From a virus, in IMG/VR virus record IMGVR_UViG_3300042691_017620, positions 1 to 36,084 of that record: a stretch of 36,084 nt of DNA, one strand, 5' to 3'. The notes beneath the pieces are model-generated. The model was given only the letters and a program-made list of their open reading frames with translations. It ran no database searches and was not told where the DNA came from. This document shows, piece after piece, positions 1 to 7,264 of the stretch (positions within the stretch are counted from its first letter, which is position 1; each line of letters begins with the position of its first letter). Both the position numbers and the translations under genes were made by a program.

Positions 1-126
1 CAGAGTTGGCAACATGACTTGGTGTATTTGCCTGCAAGAATGCAGCATTGGCATATACACCAGCAGAGTTGGCAACATGACTTGGTGTATTTGCCTGCAA
101 GAATGCAGCATTGGCATATACACCAG
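1..126 (-). repeat. 63-bp perfect tandem repeat in fibre gene
   Basis: Bases 1-63 and 64-126 are identical, encoding two copies of a 21-residue unit (NSAGVYANAAFLQANTPSHVA). A degenerate third copy follows at about 127-200. Because the array touches the window edge, more copies may lie outside. Confidence 0.9.
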
Positions 127-1828
127 CAGAGTTTGCAGCAGCAAAAGCACCATTCGCATATATCGCAGCAGAGTTTGCTACATGACTTGGTGTATTTGCT
201 GCAATTGAAACATCGTTTGCAAAATTGAACGATGAGTTCGCATGAATAAATGCAGCATTCGCATATTGTCCAGTTGTGTTCTGTGACAAATAAGCGGCAT
301 TTGCATGAATAAATGCTGCAATAATAGAATTATTTTGCGTTACATTTACTGCTTCATTGTATGTAATGTATGAATTGGAATTTGCAAACGCCGCATTTGT
401 ATGAATATATGAACTATTGGCATGAATAAATGCGCCATTAGAAACAGTAAACGCAGCATTGGCATATTGACCTGTAGTATTCTGACTTTGGTAAGCAGCA
501 TTGGCATGTAAGAATGCAGCATTAGCGGTGTTAAGTGATACAGTAATGTTATTATTCTGTGTTACATCAATAGCAGCAGAAGCATTAGCAGCAGCAAAGG
601 CAGCATTTGCTGTTGTATATGCATTATTGGCATAGATGAATAAATCAACTGTACCATTTGATGCAAAAACATAGTTAGCAAAAATGGCGTTAGCACCAGA
701 GATGCTGCCATTAGAACCTGTTATTGTTATTGTATTAGATGTTAAGTTACCAACGACAGTAACATTACCAGAAATTGTACCGCCATTATTTGCATCTAAC
801 GAGTTATTAGCACGAACAAATGCGGCATTGGCAGTATTACGTGCAAATTGATCTGTGCTACTGCCACCAGTATTTGCTTGATTAAATGCGGCATTTGCAT
901 GAATAAATGCGGCAGTAATGGAATTATTTTGTGTTACATCAATAGCAGCAGAAGTATTAGCAGCAGCAAAAGCACCATTGGCATAGATTGCTGCCGAATT
1001 TGCTACATGACTTGGTGTATTTGCCTGTAAGAATGCAGCAATAATCGAGTTGTTTTGTGTTATATTGGTTGCTGCCGCAGCATTAGCAGCCGCAAAAGCC
1101 GCAGTAATGTTGTTGTTTTGAGTGATGTTTACGCCATCAATATTGTTGGCCGAAGCAAAAGCACCATTAGCAGCAGCAAAAGCAGCAGCAATTGAATTGT
1201 TTTGTGTAAGATTAACTGCTATCGCACCGTTGGCGGCAGCAAAGGCAGCAGCAATTGAATTGTTTTGTGTTACACTAACTGCTTCATTGTACGTAATGTA
1301 ACTATTGGCATTAGAAAATGCTGCGTTGGCATGTAAGAATGCCGAATTACCAGTATTTAATGCTACGATAATACTATTGTTCTGTGTTAGATTAACTGCT
1401 ACTGCACCGTTTGCGGTATCAAATGCGGCATTAGCATGGTTGCGAACATAGGTATCAGTCGCATTGTTAGCAGCAAAGAATGCAGCATTTGCGTGAGTGA
1501 ATGCAGCAGCAATTGAATTGTTTTGTGTAAGATTAACTGCTATCGCACCGTTGGTAGCAGCAAAAGCAGCATTGGCGGTGTTACGTGCAAATTGATCTGC
1601 ACCACCGCCACCAGTATTTGCTTGATTGAATGCAGCATTCGCATGATTATAAGCAGCACCTAATTGAATAACATATTTGTAACCTCCAATCTCAATAGAA
1701 CCATTACTACCGGGCGCACCAATATACAGTGTATTACTTGAATACGAATATGCAGGTTCAGCAACATTTAATATACTAGGTACATTATTTACTAATGAAC
1801 GTTTTATCTGGATGAGTGTATTAGCCAT
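1..1828 (-). CDS. Repeat-rich tail fibre protein (partial, C-terminus beyond window)
   Basis: The frame is open from an ATG at 1826-1828 to the left edge, giving 609 codons with no stop, so the C-terminal end is missing. The first 50 or so residues (MANTLIQIKRSLVNNVPSIL, then an EPAYSYSSNTLYIG segment) look like the N-terminal attachment domain common in aquatic phage fibres and resemble the Mtd_N type. The rest is a shaft of degenerate repeats with HANAAF, AAANGAF, VTQNNSIxAAF and ANTPSHVANSA motifs, interrupted once by a beta segment (RANNSLDANNGGTISGN onward). The same repeat vocabulary occurs in the fibre gene at 19302-20882. It starts 9 nt after the preceding 76-aa gene and has only a weak AAGAA ribosome site, suggesting translational coupling. 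The role as a fibre comes from composition and context; the receptor-binding end is not visible. Confidence 0.85.
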   Translation of the reverse strand, partial: MANTLIQIKRSLVNNVPSILNVAEPAYSYSSNTLYIGAPGSNGSIEIGGYKYVIQLGAAYNHANAAFNQANTGGGGADQFARNTANAAFAATNGAIAVNLTQNNSIAAAFTHANAAFFAANNATDTYVRNHANAAFDTANGAVAVNLTQNNSIIVALNTGNSAFLHANAAFSNANSYITYNEAVSVTQNNSIAAAFAAANGAIAVNLTQNNSIAAAFAAANGAFASANNIDGVNITQNNNITAAFAAANAAAATNITQNNSIIAAFLQANTPSHVANSAAIYANGAFAAANTSAAIDVTQNNSITAAFIHANAAFNQANTGGSSTDQFARNTANAAFVRANNSLDANNGGTISGNVTVVGNLTSNTITITGSNGSISGANAIFANYVFASNGTVDLFIYANNAYTTANAAFAAANASAAIDVTQNNNITVSLNTANAAFLHANAAYQSQNTTGQYANAAFTVSNGAFIHANSSYIHTNAAFANSNSYITYNEAVNVTQNNSIIAAFIHANAAYLSQNTTGQYANAAFIHANSSFNFANDVSIAANTPSHVANSAAIYANGAFAAANSAGVYANAAFLQANTPSHVANSAGVYANAAFLQANTPSHVANS

Positions 1829-1837
1829 TTATAATTC

Positions 1838-2068
1838 TTAGAAAAATCCACCAACTATATTTGTAACCGATGCTGTTAAGTTCGCTATAGGTTTAGTTTC
1901 ATATCTATTATTTGAAGCACTAAAGATGATTGTATAACCATCTTCTAAACCTTCCGTCGATACATCATTAATTTCAGCAAATGATACATTAGGTTTAGGA
2001 CGATAATTGGGTGATGTTATTGTTGTTCTGTTGGGTTGCGATATTACAACCTTACCGATATCTGCCAT
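1838..2068 (-). CDS. Small fibre-associated protein, 76 aa, unknown function
   Basis: ATG start with a good ribosome site (GAGGTAAGAA) that overlaps the stop of the preceding gene. The central segment, EINDVSTEGLEDGYTIIFSA followed by NNRYETKPI, matches the L.DV...L.DG..L.Y....KY pattern of short beta hinges found inside many phage tail fibres. Here it is a free-standing polypeptide just upstream of the large repeat fibre. I infer a small fibre or adaptor component. No catalytic motif, signal peptide or membrane segment is seen. Confidence 0.65.
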   Translation of the reverse strand: MADIGKVVISQPNRTTITSPNYRPKPNVSFAEINDVSTEGLEDGYTIIFSASNNRYETKPIANLTASVTNIVGGFF

Positions 2069-2071
2069 TTC

Positions 2072-2407
2072 TTACCTCGTAACTGATGGTAATACAACTG
2101 CCGTGCCTTCTACTACACGGGTAACAGAATTGTCTACGGAATTACGAATAGTCAAATCATAGACATACCGACCTGGAGTAAGATTAGCAGTATTTGCTGC
2201 GGTCATTGAAAGAGTAATCTCACCATTGGCATTACCAGTAATGGTAGCCAACATAGTATTTGCAGATGAGGAATAATAAGACTTGCGTAACTGAGAAGAT
2301 GCGGAGTAAGTGGTTAAATTTACAGCATCACCTTGATTGTCATTGACAGAAACAGTTGAAACTAAATTCGCACCTTGTTCTATTGTAAGTTCTACATAAG
2401 CAGCCAA
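2072..2407 (-). CDS. Small virion protein, Ig-like/BppU-N-like beta-sandwich, TTG start
   Basis: 111 residues beginning at a TTG codon (2405-2407). The start is supported by a strong AAAGGAG ribosome site 6 nt upstream and by the lack of a nearby ATG. The pattern (VELTIEQG, then D..G..VNLTTYSASSQLRKSY, GRYVYDLTI, and a C-terminal VVLPSVTR) matches a widespread family of aquatic-phage virion proteins. These resemble the N-terminal Ig-like domain of upper-baseplate (BppU-type) proteins. It is the first gene after a terminator and has its own late-promoter-like octamer, so it heads the last unit: this gene, the 76-aa gene, then the fibre. A role in fibre attachment is inferred. Confidence 0.7.
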   Translation of the reverse strand: MAAYVELTIEQGANLVSTVSVNDNQGDAVNLTTYSASSQLRKSYYSSSANTMLATITGNANGEITLSMTAANTANLTPGRYVYDLTIRNSVDNSVTRVVEGTAVVLPSVTR

Positions 2408-2428
2408 GATTTTCTCCTTTTAATTGTG

Positions 2429-2436
2429 TATTTAGT
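2429..2436 (-). promoter_or_regulatory. Late-promoter-like octamer ACTAAATA
   Basis: On the minus strand the octamer reads ACTAAATA, a variant of the T4 late element TATAAATA. It lies 21 nt before the TTG start at 2407 and just downstream of the terminator at 2451-2478. The predicted start of transcription, about 6 nt beyond the octamer, leaves room for the AAAGGAG ribosome site. Confidence 0.5.
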
Positions 2437-2450
2437 CAATCTTATACCGC

Positions 2451-2478
2451 AAATAAAAAACCCTGCCGAAGCAGGGTT
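2451..2478 (-). terminator. Intrinsic terminator with UUCG tetraloop
   Basis: On the minus strand a perfect 8-bp stem AACCCTGC/GCAGGGTT encloses TTCG and runs into TTTTTTATTT. The hairpin occupies 2459-2478 and the U-tract 2451-2460. It begins 18 nt after the stop of the 124-aa gene and closes the polyglycine/adhesin unit. Confidence 0.9.
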
Positions 2479-2496
2479 CTTTGAAATAAAAATAAC

Positions 2497-2871
2497 TTAC
2501 GCAGGTGCAGTTCCATTTTCTACCCAAGATGTTGTTGCTTCATCCCAGTAATACATTTTACCTTCAACCACAGGCATTGGAATAGGAGCTTCCCAATTAG
2601 CAGTAGTGTTATTTAATACCCATGAAGCAAATGGTTTTGGTGGAACAAATGCATCAATATCAGCATTGTACGAATAACCAATACCGGCGTAGCGAACACG
2701 CATATTATGATTGTATGATGTTTGTTTCCAGTTACCACCAAACAGTCGTTGGCAAAACGCTACACCAAGTTCTTCACGTTCTCGACCATTTGCGTCAAGT
2801 AGTTCATTGTTACCTACAACAATCACTTGAGTAACAACGTTATTTTCATCAAGTTGTGCAAAATGTGCCAT
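2497..2871 (-). CDS. Conserved aquatic-phage protein, 124 aa, function unknown
   Basis: ATG start with AGGAGAG 7 nt upstream. The N-terminus MAHFAQLDENNVVTQVIVV, the GVAFCQRLFGGNWKQTSYN segment, the YAGIGYSYNADIDAFVPPKP segment and a tryptophan-rich end (SWVLNNTTANWEAPIPMP, then YYWDEATTSW) mark a small protein family seen repeatedly in tail/fibre regions of marine phages and generally left unnamed. It has its own cluster of late-promoter-like octamers and is followed directly by a terminator, so it can be expressed on its own late transcript. Short, probably beta-rich and soluble. A structural or fibre-associated role is inferred from position only. Confidence 0.7.
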   Translation of the reverse strand: MAHFAQLDENNVVTQVIVVGNNELLDANGREREELGVAFCQRLFGGNWKQTSYNHNMRVRYAGIGYSYNADIDAFVPPKPFASWVLNNTTANWEAPIPMPVVEGKMYYWDEATTSWVENGTAPA

Positions 2872-2883
2872 TCAATACTCTCC

Positions 2884-2908
2884 TATTTAATATATTTAGT
2901 TATTTATG
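2884..2908 (-). promoter_or_regulatory. Cluster of three late-promoter-like octamers
   Basis: Minus-strand reading: CATAAATA (2901-2908), ACTAAATA (2893-2900) and ATTAAATA (2884-2891) lie back to back, 13-37 nt before the ATG at 2871. CATAAATA is closest to the T4 late consensus and overlaps the stop of the upstream polyglycine gene. Confidence 0.5.
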
Positions 2909-4715
2909 TCAATTTAAGTATGACAATTCCTGAGCCACCGGCACCACCTCCTCCACCACCGACGCCGGGAACAATAGAACCACCACCGCCGCCAGCACCT
3001 TGATTACTTGGTGCATTGTCGCCTACTACGCCAGAGTTAAACGAACCATTTGCTCCACCATAAGCAGTTGCACCGTATCCTTTTTCAACTGATGCGGGAC
3101 TCCAACCTGCACCTCCACCTCCACCAGCATAAGCAACATTAGCACCCGACAGAGTAGAATATATTCCTATACCACCATTACCTGCTGCTGTTGATGTGCC
3201 GGCCGTACCGTTTGCACTGGCACCACCACCGCCACCAGCAGACTGCTTTGAGGGTGTTCCTGGAGCAAAAAACCCCGCACCTCCACCGTATCCCATTGGT
3301 GGAGATATTGTGGATATTGTGTTATTACTTGACCACCAATTTCCTTGTCCTCCAACTCTAAACACAGAATTAGGTCCTCCGAAAGCTCCACCACCAGAAC
3401 CGCCAGCATTACCGGCAGAAACAGGAGAACCTCCACCGCCACCACCAGCAGATGTGATGGTACTGAATATTGAGTTTTCCCCATTTGAACCCGCTGGAGA
3501 TGATGGTACTGTTGCAACGGAACCAGCACCACCACCACCAACTGTAACTGTGTATAATTGACCTGGTGTTACACTAAAACCTGTTCCTGATCTATAACCA
3601 CCGGCACCACCACCACCTCCGCTGTCAGCACCACCACCACCTCCACCACCAACAACAAGATAATCAACTGTTGTGGTGCCATCAGGAATTGTAATTGAAC
3701 CCGTGCTTCTAAATATTATTACAGCACCTTGTGATGGCACTTCGTTGTATTTAATAATAACAATACCTGAACCGCCAGCGGCACCATTCCTAAACGAAGC
3801 AGGATCACCAAGGGGATATGGATTTACACCATTCCCGCCACCTCCACCACCACCTAATCCACTTGTTCCTGCAACAGCAGGAGTTGTCGGACTGAACGCA
3901 CCATTACCTCCACCTCCAGTACCACCAAGCGCAGCATAATTTGCTGGACCACCGCCTCCTCCACCACCAGCATAGTAAGTTGGTGTTCCAGAAAGTGAAG
4001 AAATTATTCCTATGCCTCCATAACCTTCAGGAGCACTTGAAGTTGCTGGTTGTGTTGTAATTGATTGTCCGACACCACCAGCACCACCGCCGCCTGCGGC
4101 TCTTGCAGATGTTGCTAATGCACCAGGACTAGCATTATCTCCACCAGAATTTCCCATTCCTGGTGTTCCTGCACCTGCAAGAAAGTCTGTTGTAAGTCCA
4201 CCACCACCACCGCCAGCACCTCCACCAGAACCGCCAGCATTACCATTTTTTGATCCACCCGCACCGCCACCACCGCCAAGCGCATTTGCAGTGAGATACG
4301 TTGCGCCAGTAAAAATTACAGTATTAGTGCCATTAGTACCAGTGGCACCGTCTGGAGCACCTCCACTTGTACCTCCAGCACCACCTGATCCAATTGCAAT
4401 CGTATATGTTGTTCCCGGTGTTACCTGTAAATTTGTTCCTTGAAGAACTCCTCCAGCGCCACCTCCACCACCTCTATAACCACCACCACCACCGCCACCA
4501 CCAACAATAAGATAATCTACTTCATTAACACCAGCAGGAATTGTTACTAATTGAGATGTTGTGAATGATTGCACCACAGAAAAAATACTATCCGGCCATA
4601 ACCCAGCAAGTTTACTCAGACCAACTTCATTTGATGTCCATATACCTGTAGTAACACCACTAAACTTAGCAGCGTTGAGGGCACCAATTAAACCACCGTT
4701 AAATCTTCTAGCCAT
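2904..4715 (-). CDS. Polyglycine-rich adhesin-like protein with two tandem modules
   Basis: 603 residues. A short head (residues 1-50: FNGGLIGALNAAK, GIWTSNEV, LAGLWP) is followed by two copies of a module, at about 50-330 and 335-603. Each module opens with a TIPAGVNEVDYLIVGGGG-like strand, continues as long glycine-rich runs, and ends GGSGIVIIKY or GGSGIVILKL. The preceding gene is a one-module paralogue with the same head, and the two are joined as TAAATG with no intervening base, implying coupled translation. Known relatives are glycine-rich phage tail proteins. The T-even gp38-type receptor adhesins also use packed polyglycine-II helices, so a receptor-binding role is plausible but inferred. 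Confidence 0.75.
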   Translation of the reverse strand: MARRFNGGLIGALNAAKFSGVTTGIWTSNEVGLSKLAGLWPDSIFSVVQSFTTSQLVTIPAGVNEVDYLIVGGGGGGGGYRGGGGGAGGVLQGTNLQVTPGTTYTIAIGSGGAGGTSGGAPDGATGTNGTNTVIFTGATYLTANALGGGGGAGGSKNGNAGGSGGGAGGGGGGLTTDFLAGAGTPGMGNSGGDNASPGALATSARAAGGGGAGGVGQSITTQPATSSAPEGYGGIGIISSLSGTPTYYAGGGGGGGPANYAALGGTGGGGNGAFSPTTPAVAGTSGLGGGGGGGNGVNPYPLGDPASFRNGAAGGSGIVIIKYNEVPSQGAVIIFRSTGSITIPDGTTTVDYLVVGGGGGGGADSGGGGGAGGYRSGTGFSVTPGQLYTVTVGGGGAGSVATVPSSPAGSNGENSIFSTITSAGGGGGGSPVSAGNAGGSGGGAFGGPNSVFRVGGQGNWWSSNNTISTISPPMGYGGGAGFFAPGTPSKQSAGGGGGASANGTAGTSTAAGNGGIGIYSTLSGANVAYAGGGGGAGWSPASVEKGYGATAYGGANGSFNSGVVGDNAPSNQGAGGGGGSIVPGVGGGGGGAGGSGIVILKLT

Positions 4716-5705
4716 TTATTGTATACCGTAAAGTTTAATGATCACAATACCTGAACCACCCGAACCATAAAGAGTGGTTGGAGCTACAGTGCCACCACCA
4801 CCTCCGCCACCGAAGTTGGAAGCGGCATTTGCACCAACCACAGAAGGAGTAAATGGTCCAGCAAATGCACCGTTTGCACCACCAGTAGTATTTGCTCCAT
4901 ATCCAAAAACAGTAGCAACAGTAGAAGAATAACCAACACCTCCACCACCTCCAGCATAACCAACATTTGCACCTGATATCGTAGAGAAAATTCCAACGCC
5001 GCCATTACCACCATAAGGTGCTGCTGCTGGAGGACCACCTGGTCCGTTACCAGGTGAAAAAGATAATCCACCAATTCCAATGCCACCGCCGCCACCGCCG
5101 CCGCCACCGCCACTAGCACCAGACCAGAATCCCGTACCCGTTCCGCCATTACTTCCTTCCGAAGGAGTATAATTTCCTAAATTACCTAGTCCCGCACCTT
5201 TCGGATTACTTGGAAATCCATCACAAGAACCGCCACCACCAGAACCGCCAGAATATCCAATGTTGGTGCCGGTATTATTAGGACCATTTACACCACCTCT
5301 ACCACCACCTGTACCCCACAATGCGGGAAACGGATAAGATGAATATATGCCAGAGTTTGAACCGTTTGATGAACCCAGTGCGCCGCCTGCACCTATTACT
5401 ATATTAAGAGTGCCGCCTGGTGTAACTGAAAGACTTGTACCTTGCCGCACACCGCCAGCTCCACCACCACCTGCGGATCCTCCACCACCACCTGCAACAA
5501 TAAAATAATCTACAGCAGTAATTCCTTCAGGAACAGTCCATGATGAAGTGCTCGTAAATGTTACGTTAGGAATAGGACCATATAAAGCATTCAATCTATT
5601 TGCAAAATGTTCGCTCATTGACCATATACCAACTGTGTCACCTGCGCCTAACTGTTTGGCGGAATTAACAAGTCCAATGATACTACCATTCAATCCTAAT
5701 GGCAT
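4716..5705 (-). CDS. Polyglycine-rich adhesin-like protein, single module
   Basis: 329 residues. The head (residues 1-50: LNGSIIGLVNSAK, GIWSMSEHFANRLNALYGP) resembles the head of the adjacent 603-aa protein. Residue 50 onward forms one glycine-rich module that starts with WTVPEGITAVDYFIVAGGG and ends GSGGSGIVIIKLYGIQ. The start codon overlaps the stop of the preceding gene by one base (TAATG). The module boundaries match those of the 603-aa protein, so the pair most likely arose by duplication. Probably a distal fibre or adhesin component. No enzymatic motif is visible. Confidence 0.75.
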   Translation of the reverse strand: MPLGLNGSIIGLVNSAKQLGAGDTVGIWSMSEHFANRLNALYGPIPNVTFTSTSSWTVPEGITAVDYFIVAGGGGGSAGGGGAGGVRQGTSLSVTPGGTLNIVIGAGGALGSSNGSNSGIYSSYPFPALWGTGGGRGGVNGPNNTGTNIGYSGGSGGGGSCDGFPSNPKGAGLGNLGNYTPSEGSNGGTGTGFWSGASGGGGGGGGGGIGIGGLSFSPGNGPGGPPAAAPYGGNGGVGIFSTISGANVGYAGGGGGVGYSSTVATVFGYGANTTGGANGAFAGPFTPSVVGANAASNFGGGGGGGTVAPTTLYGSGGSGIVIIKLYGIQ

Positions 5706-6088
5706 TAACTTATCTCTTCAAACGATGAAATGAAGTGTAGACGATTGTTTGCATCAGCTTTAACTTTGATTTGGTCACCCTCTTCTAAGTAAAGTGATTT
5801 GGAAAGAATATCTAATGTTGATTTAGCAGGTACAGTCATAGTATTAGCAATAGCATAAGTTGCATTGCCAGTACCAGTGCTCGTGTTTTGTGCGCCAAAT
5901 TTAAACAGTTCTACTGAAACGTTACCAGCACTTGTTCCGTCAACATTTGATACGAGCATCGTGTTAATCTTAAACACTTTACCCGAATTGACAGCATTAA
6001 CAATGACTGACGAAGAAACACTTGTAATGTTAGCGACATTACTTTTACCTAAAATATTTGTTACACTTACGATGTTTGGCGCAGCCAT
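5705..6088 (-). CDS. Small virion beta-sandwich protein (copy 3 of 3 in this locus)
   Basis: 127 residues with a strong GGAGGA ribosome site formed by the stop region of the preceding gene. It shares a layout with the 110-aa (7660-7992) and 112-aa (6908-7246) proteins: a strand at KINTMLVSNVDGTSAGNVSV, a central strand, then TVPAKSTLDILSKSLYLEEGD and a C-terminal FEEIS. The TxPAGxxLxxxxxxxxLExGDxxxV pattern is common in small structural proteins of aquatic T4-like phages. Function unknown; a fibre or baseplate decoration role is inferred from its neighbours. Confidence 0.65.
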   Translation of the reverse strand: MAAPNIVSVTNILGKSNVANITSVSSSVIVNAVNSGKVFKINTMLVSNVDGTSAGNVSVELFKFGAQNTSTGTGNATYAIANTMTVPAKSTLDILSKSLYLEEGDQIKVKADANNRLHFISSFEEIS

Positions 6089-6091
6089 TTA

Positions 6092-6457
6092 TTATCCTCC
6101 GAATACAATAGACATTGCTACTGATTTTCCTGTGATCGATGTGTTTGTAGAACTAGAAAATTTTGATGGTGTTACTGTACCATCTCCTGGTACTTGTGTT
6201 GCCATGAATCCGATGCCTATGTGATGAACCACAATATTATTTGTACCAGATGCTGGAATAGAAGTGAGTATAAGTGTATCAGATGTTACAGTATAATCAA
6301 TAGTTGGACGTTGATATATTCCTGCAATATGCACCAAAATAGATGCAGCGGTTGCAGGAATACGAATCATTGGTCCAAACGAACTCGTCAGTCCATCACC
6401 ACTAAAAACATCTGTAACGAATGGTACTGATGTAACTTGATTTCCAATATATGCCAT
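6092..6457 (-). CDS. Free-standing fibre head-domain-like protein (MAY family, copy 2)
   Basis: 121 residues. MAYIGNQVTSVPFVTDVFSG, then SILVHIAGIYQRPTIDYTV, TSIPASGTNNIVVHHIG and a C-terminal GDGTVTPSKF/AMSIVFGG. The pattern (short MAY-x-GN start, a VxxNGxxQxPxxDYxV strand, GxxNIxVxY, a GTVTPxKF linker) is that of N-terminal domains of marine phage tail fibres. Here the polypeptide ends where a fibre shaft would begin. It is paralogous to 7265-7660. The ribosome site is AAGGAAA. It may be an adaptor or a reduced fibre; the role is inferred. Confidence 0.65.
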   Translation of the reverse strand: MAYIGNQVTSVPFVTDVFSGDGLTSSFGPMIRIPATAASILVHIAGIYQRPTIDYTVTSDTLILTSIPASGTNNIVVHHIGIGFMATQVPGDGTVTPSKFSSSTNTSITGKSVAMSIVFGG

Positions 6458-6469
6458 TTATTTCCTTGT

Positions 6470-6883
6470 TTATTCTGGTCTTACTGGTGCATCACCTTCG
6501 GGTTTAGGAAACTCATCATTCACTTCTTTAATCATGTTATAAAACTTTGTTCCTTTACCTGGTATCTCACTATTGTCCATTGCTTCCCAAAGTGAGTTTA
6601 CAAGAACTGTAATATCAGGATAGTTTGCTGCACGATCTAAAAAATATTGATTGTGTTCAATAAACTTATTCTGATATTCCAACTCTGCCATAATTTCTGC
6701 TTTTGTTGGTGCTTCTGTTTTAGCATCATCTTCCCAACGTGTGAACTCAAAATGTCCACCTGATGCTGACATATCGTAACGTGCTGTTGGGCGTAATGCT
6801 TTAATTGCTGTGTCAATACCACAAACTAATTTGTTGTTGTTGCCAATTAGAAAATGTGCATATTCAATTTCTTTGTTATTCAT
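6470..6883 (-). CDS. Hypothetical protein in fibre locus, possibly XkdW/fibre-assembly-like
   Basis: 137 residues, mostly hydrophilic and probably helical, unlike the beta-rich neighbours. Visible marks are AIKALRPTARYDMSAS, a tryptophan in FEFTRWEDD, PTKAEIMAELEYQNKF, a DRAANYPDITVLVNSLWEAM segment and a proline-rich acidic tail. The order W, then PTxxEI, then YP-I, then KxxxFPKP resembles small XkdW-like or tail-fibre-assembly proteins that sit beside fibre genes in many phages, but the match is weak. AAAGGTGA gives a good ribosome site. A chaperone or assembly role would fit the position and composition; this is inference. Confidence 0.45.
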   Translation of the reverse strand: MNNKEIEYAHFLIGNNNKLVCGIDTAIKALRPTARYDMSASGGHFEFTRWEDDAKTEAPTKAEIMAELEYQNKFIEHNQYFLDRAANYPDITVLVNSLWEAMDNSEIPGKGTKFYNMIKEVNDEFPKPEGDAPVRPE

Positions 6884-6907
6884 TCAATCACCTTTAAAAT
6901 AAAAATA

Positions 6908-7246
6908 TTAATAAATTTCAGTACCAAAAGCAGTAAATGCAAAATTACCGGAATTAGCGTTTGCTGAAAGAACTGATCCAGCGTTTAGAGTTATACCTAA
7001 AGTCAATTTAACAGTATCTTTAACTGGACAATTAACACGATAAGCAATGTAACTTGAGTTAGAAACTCCAACACCAGCAGTATTAACGGATAAAGTAAAT
7101 GAATTTCCTGTGCCATCTGTTTCATTTAAATTTGCAATTACCAATGAAGATATGATTGCAGAGTTACTTGCTGGAACGGTGTATAACGTTGTCAGTACAT
7201 TTGCATTTGGATTAGATTGCCCAAGTATTCTATATGTTCTTGCCAT
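6908..7246 (-). CDS. Small virion beta-sandwich protein (copy 2 of 3 in this locus)
   Basis: 112 residues, ATG with AAAGGAAAA upstream. MARTYRILGQSNPNANVLTT, then LYTVPASNSAIISSLVIANL, a serine/asparagine-rich middle, and DTVKLTLGITLNAGSVLSAN with a short aromatic C-terminus (FGTEIY). The YTVPAxxxxxIxSLxIAN start is the hallmark of a small structural family common in aquatic T4-like phages. Shares strand order with the 110-aa and 127-aa proteins of the same cassette. No catalytic residues. Decoration or fibre-attachment role inferred. Confidence 0.65.
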   Translation of the reverse strand: MARTYRILGQSNPNANVLTTLYTVPASNSAIISSLVIANLNETDGTGNSFTLSVNTAGVGVSNSSYIAYRVNCPVKDTVKLTLGITLNAGSVLSANANSGNFAFTAFGTEIY

Positions 7247-7264
7247 TTTTTTATTTTCCTTTGT

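Noticed and set aside
1-126. CRISPR-like array
   Set aside because: The 63-bp units (and the 96-bp and 147-bp units elsewhere) are directly tandem with no unique spacers, are in frame and encode fibre repeats.
1-1030. Plus-strand frames with Cys/Ile/Ser repeats at 14-228 and 848-1030
   Set aside because: They are antisense to the fibre repeats; the apparent repeats follow from the coding repeats on the minus strand.
1-1828. Diversity-generating retroelement target, suggested by the Mtd_N-like N-terminus of the fibre
   Set aside because: No reverse transcriptase and no template/variable repeat pair are visible, and the fibre C-terminus is outside the window, so there is no support here.
3196-3939. 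Plus-strand proline-rich open frames at 3196-3561 and 3673-3939
   Set aside because: They are antisense shadows of the polyglycine gene: GGN codons read as CCN on the other strand. No ribosome site, and the minus-strand frame is continuous with conserved motifs.
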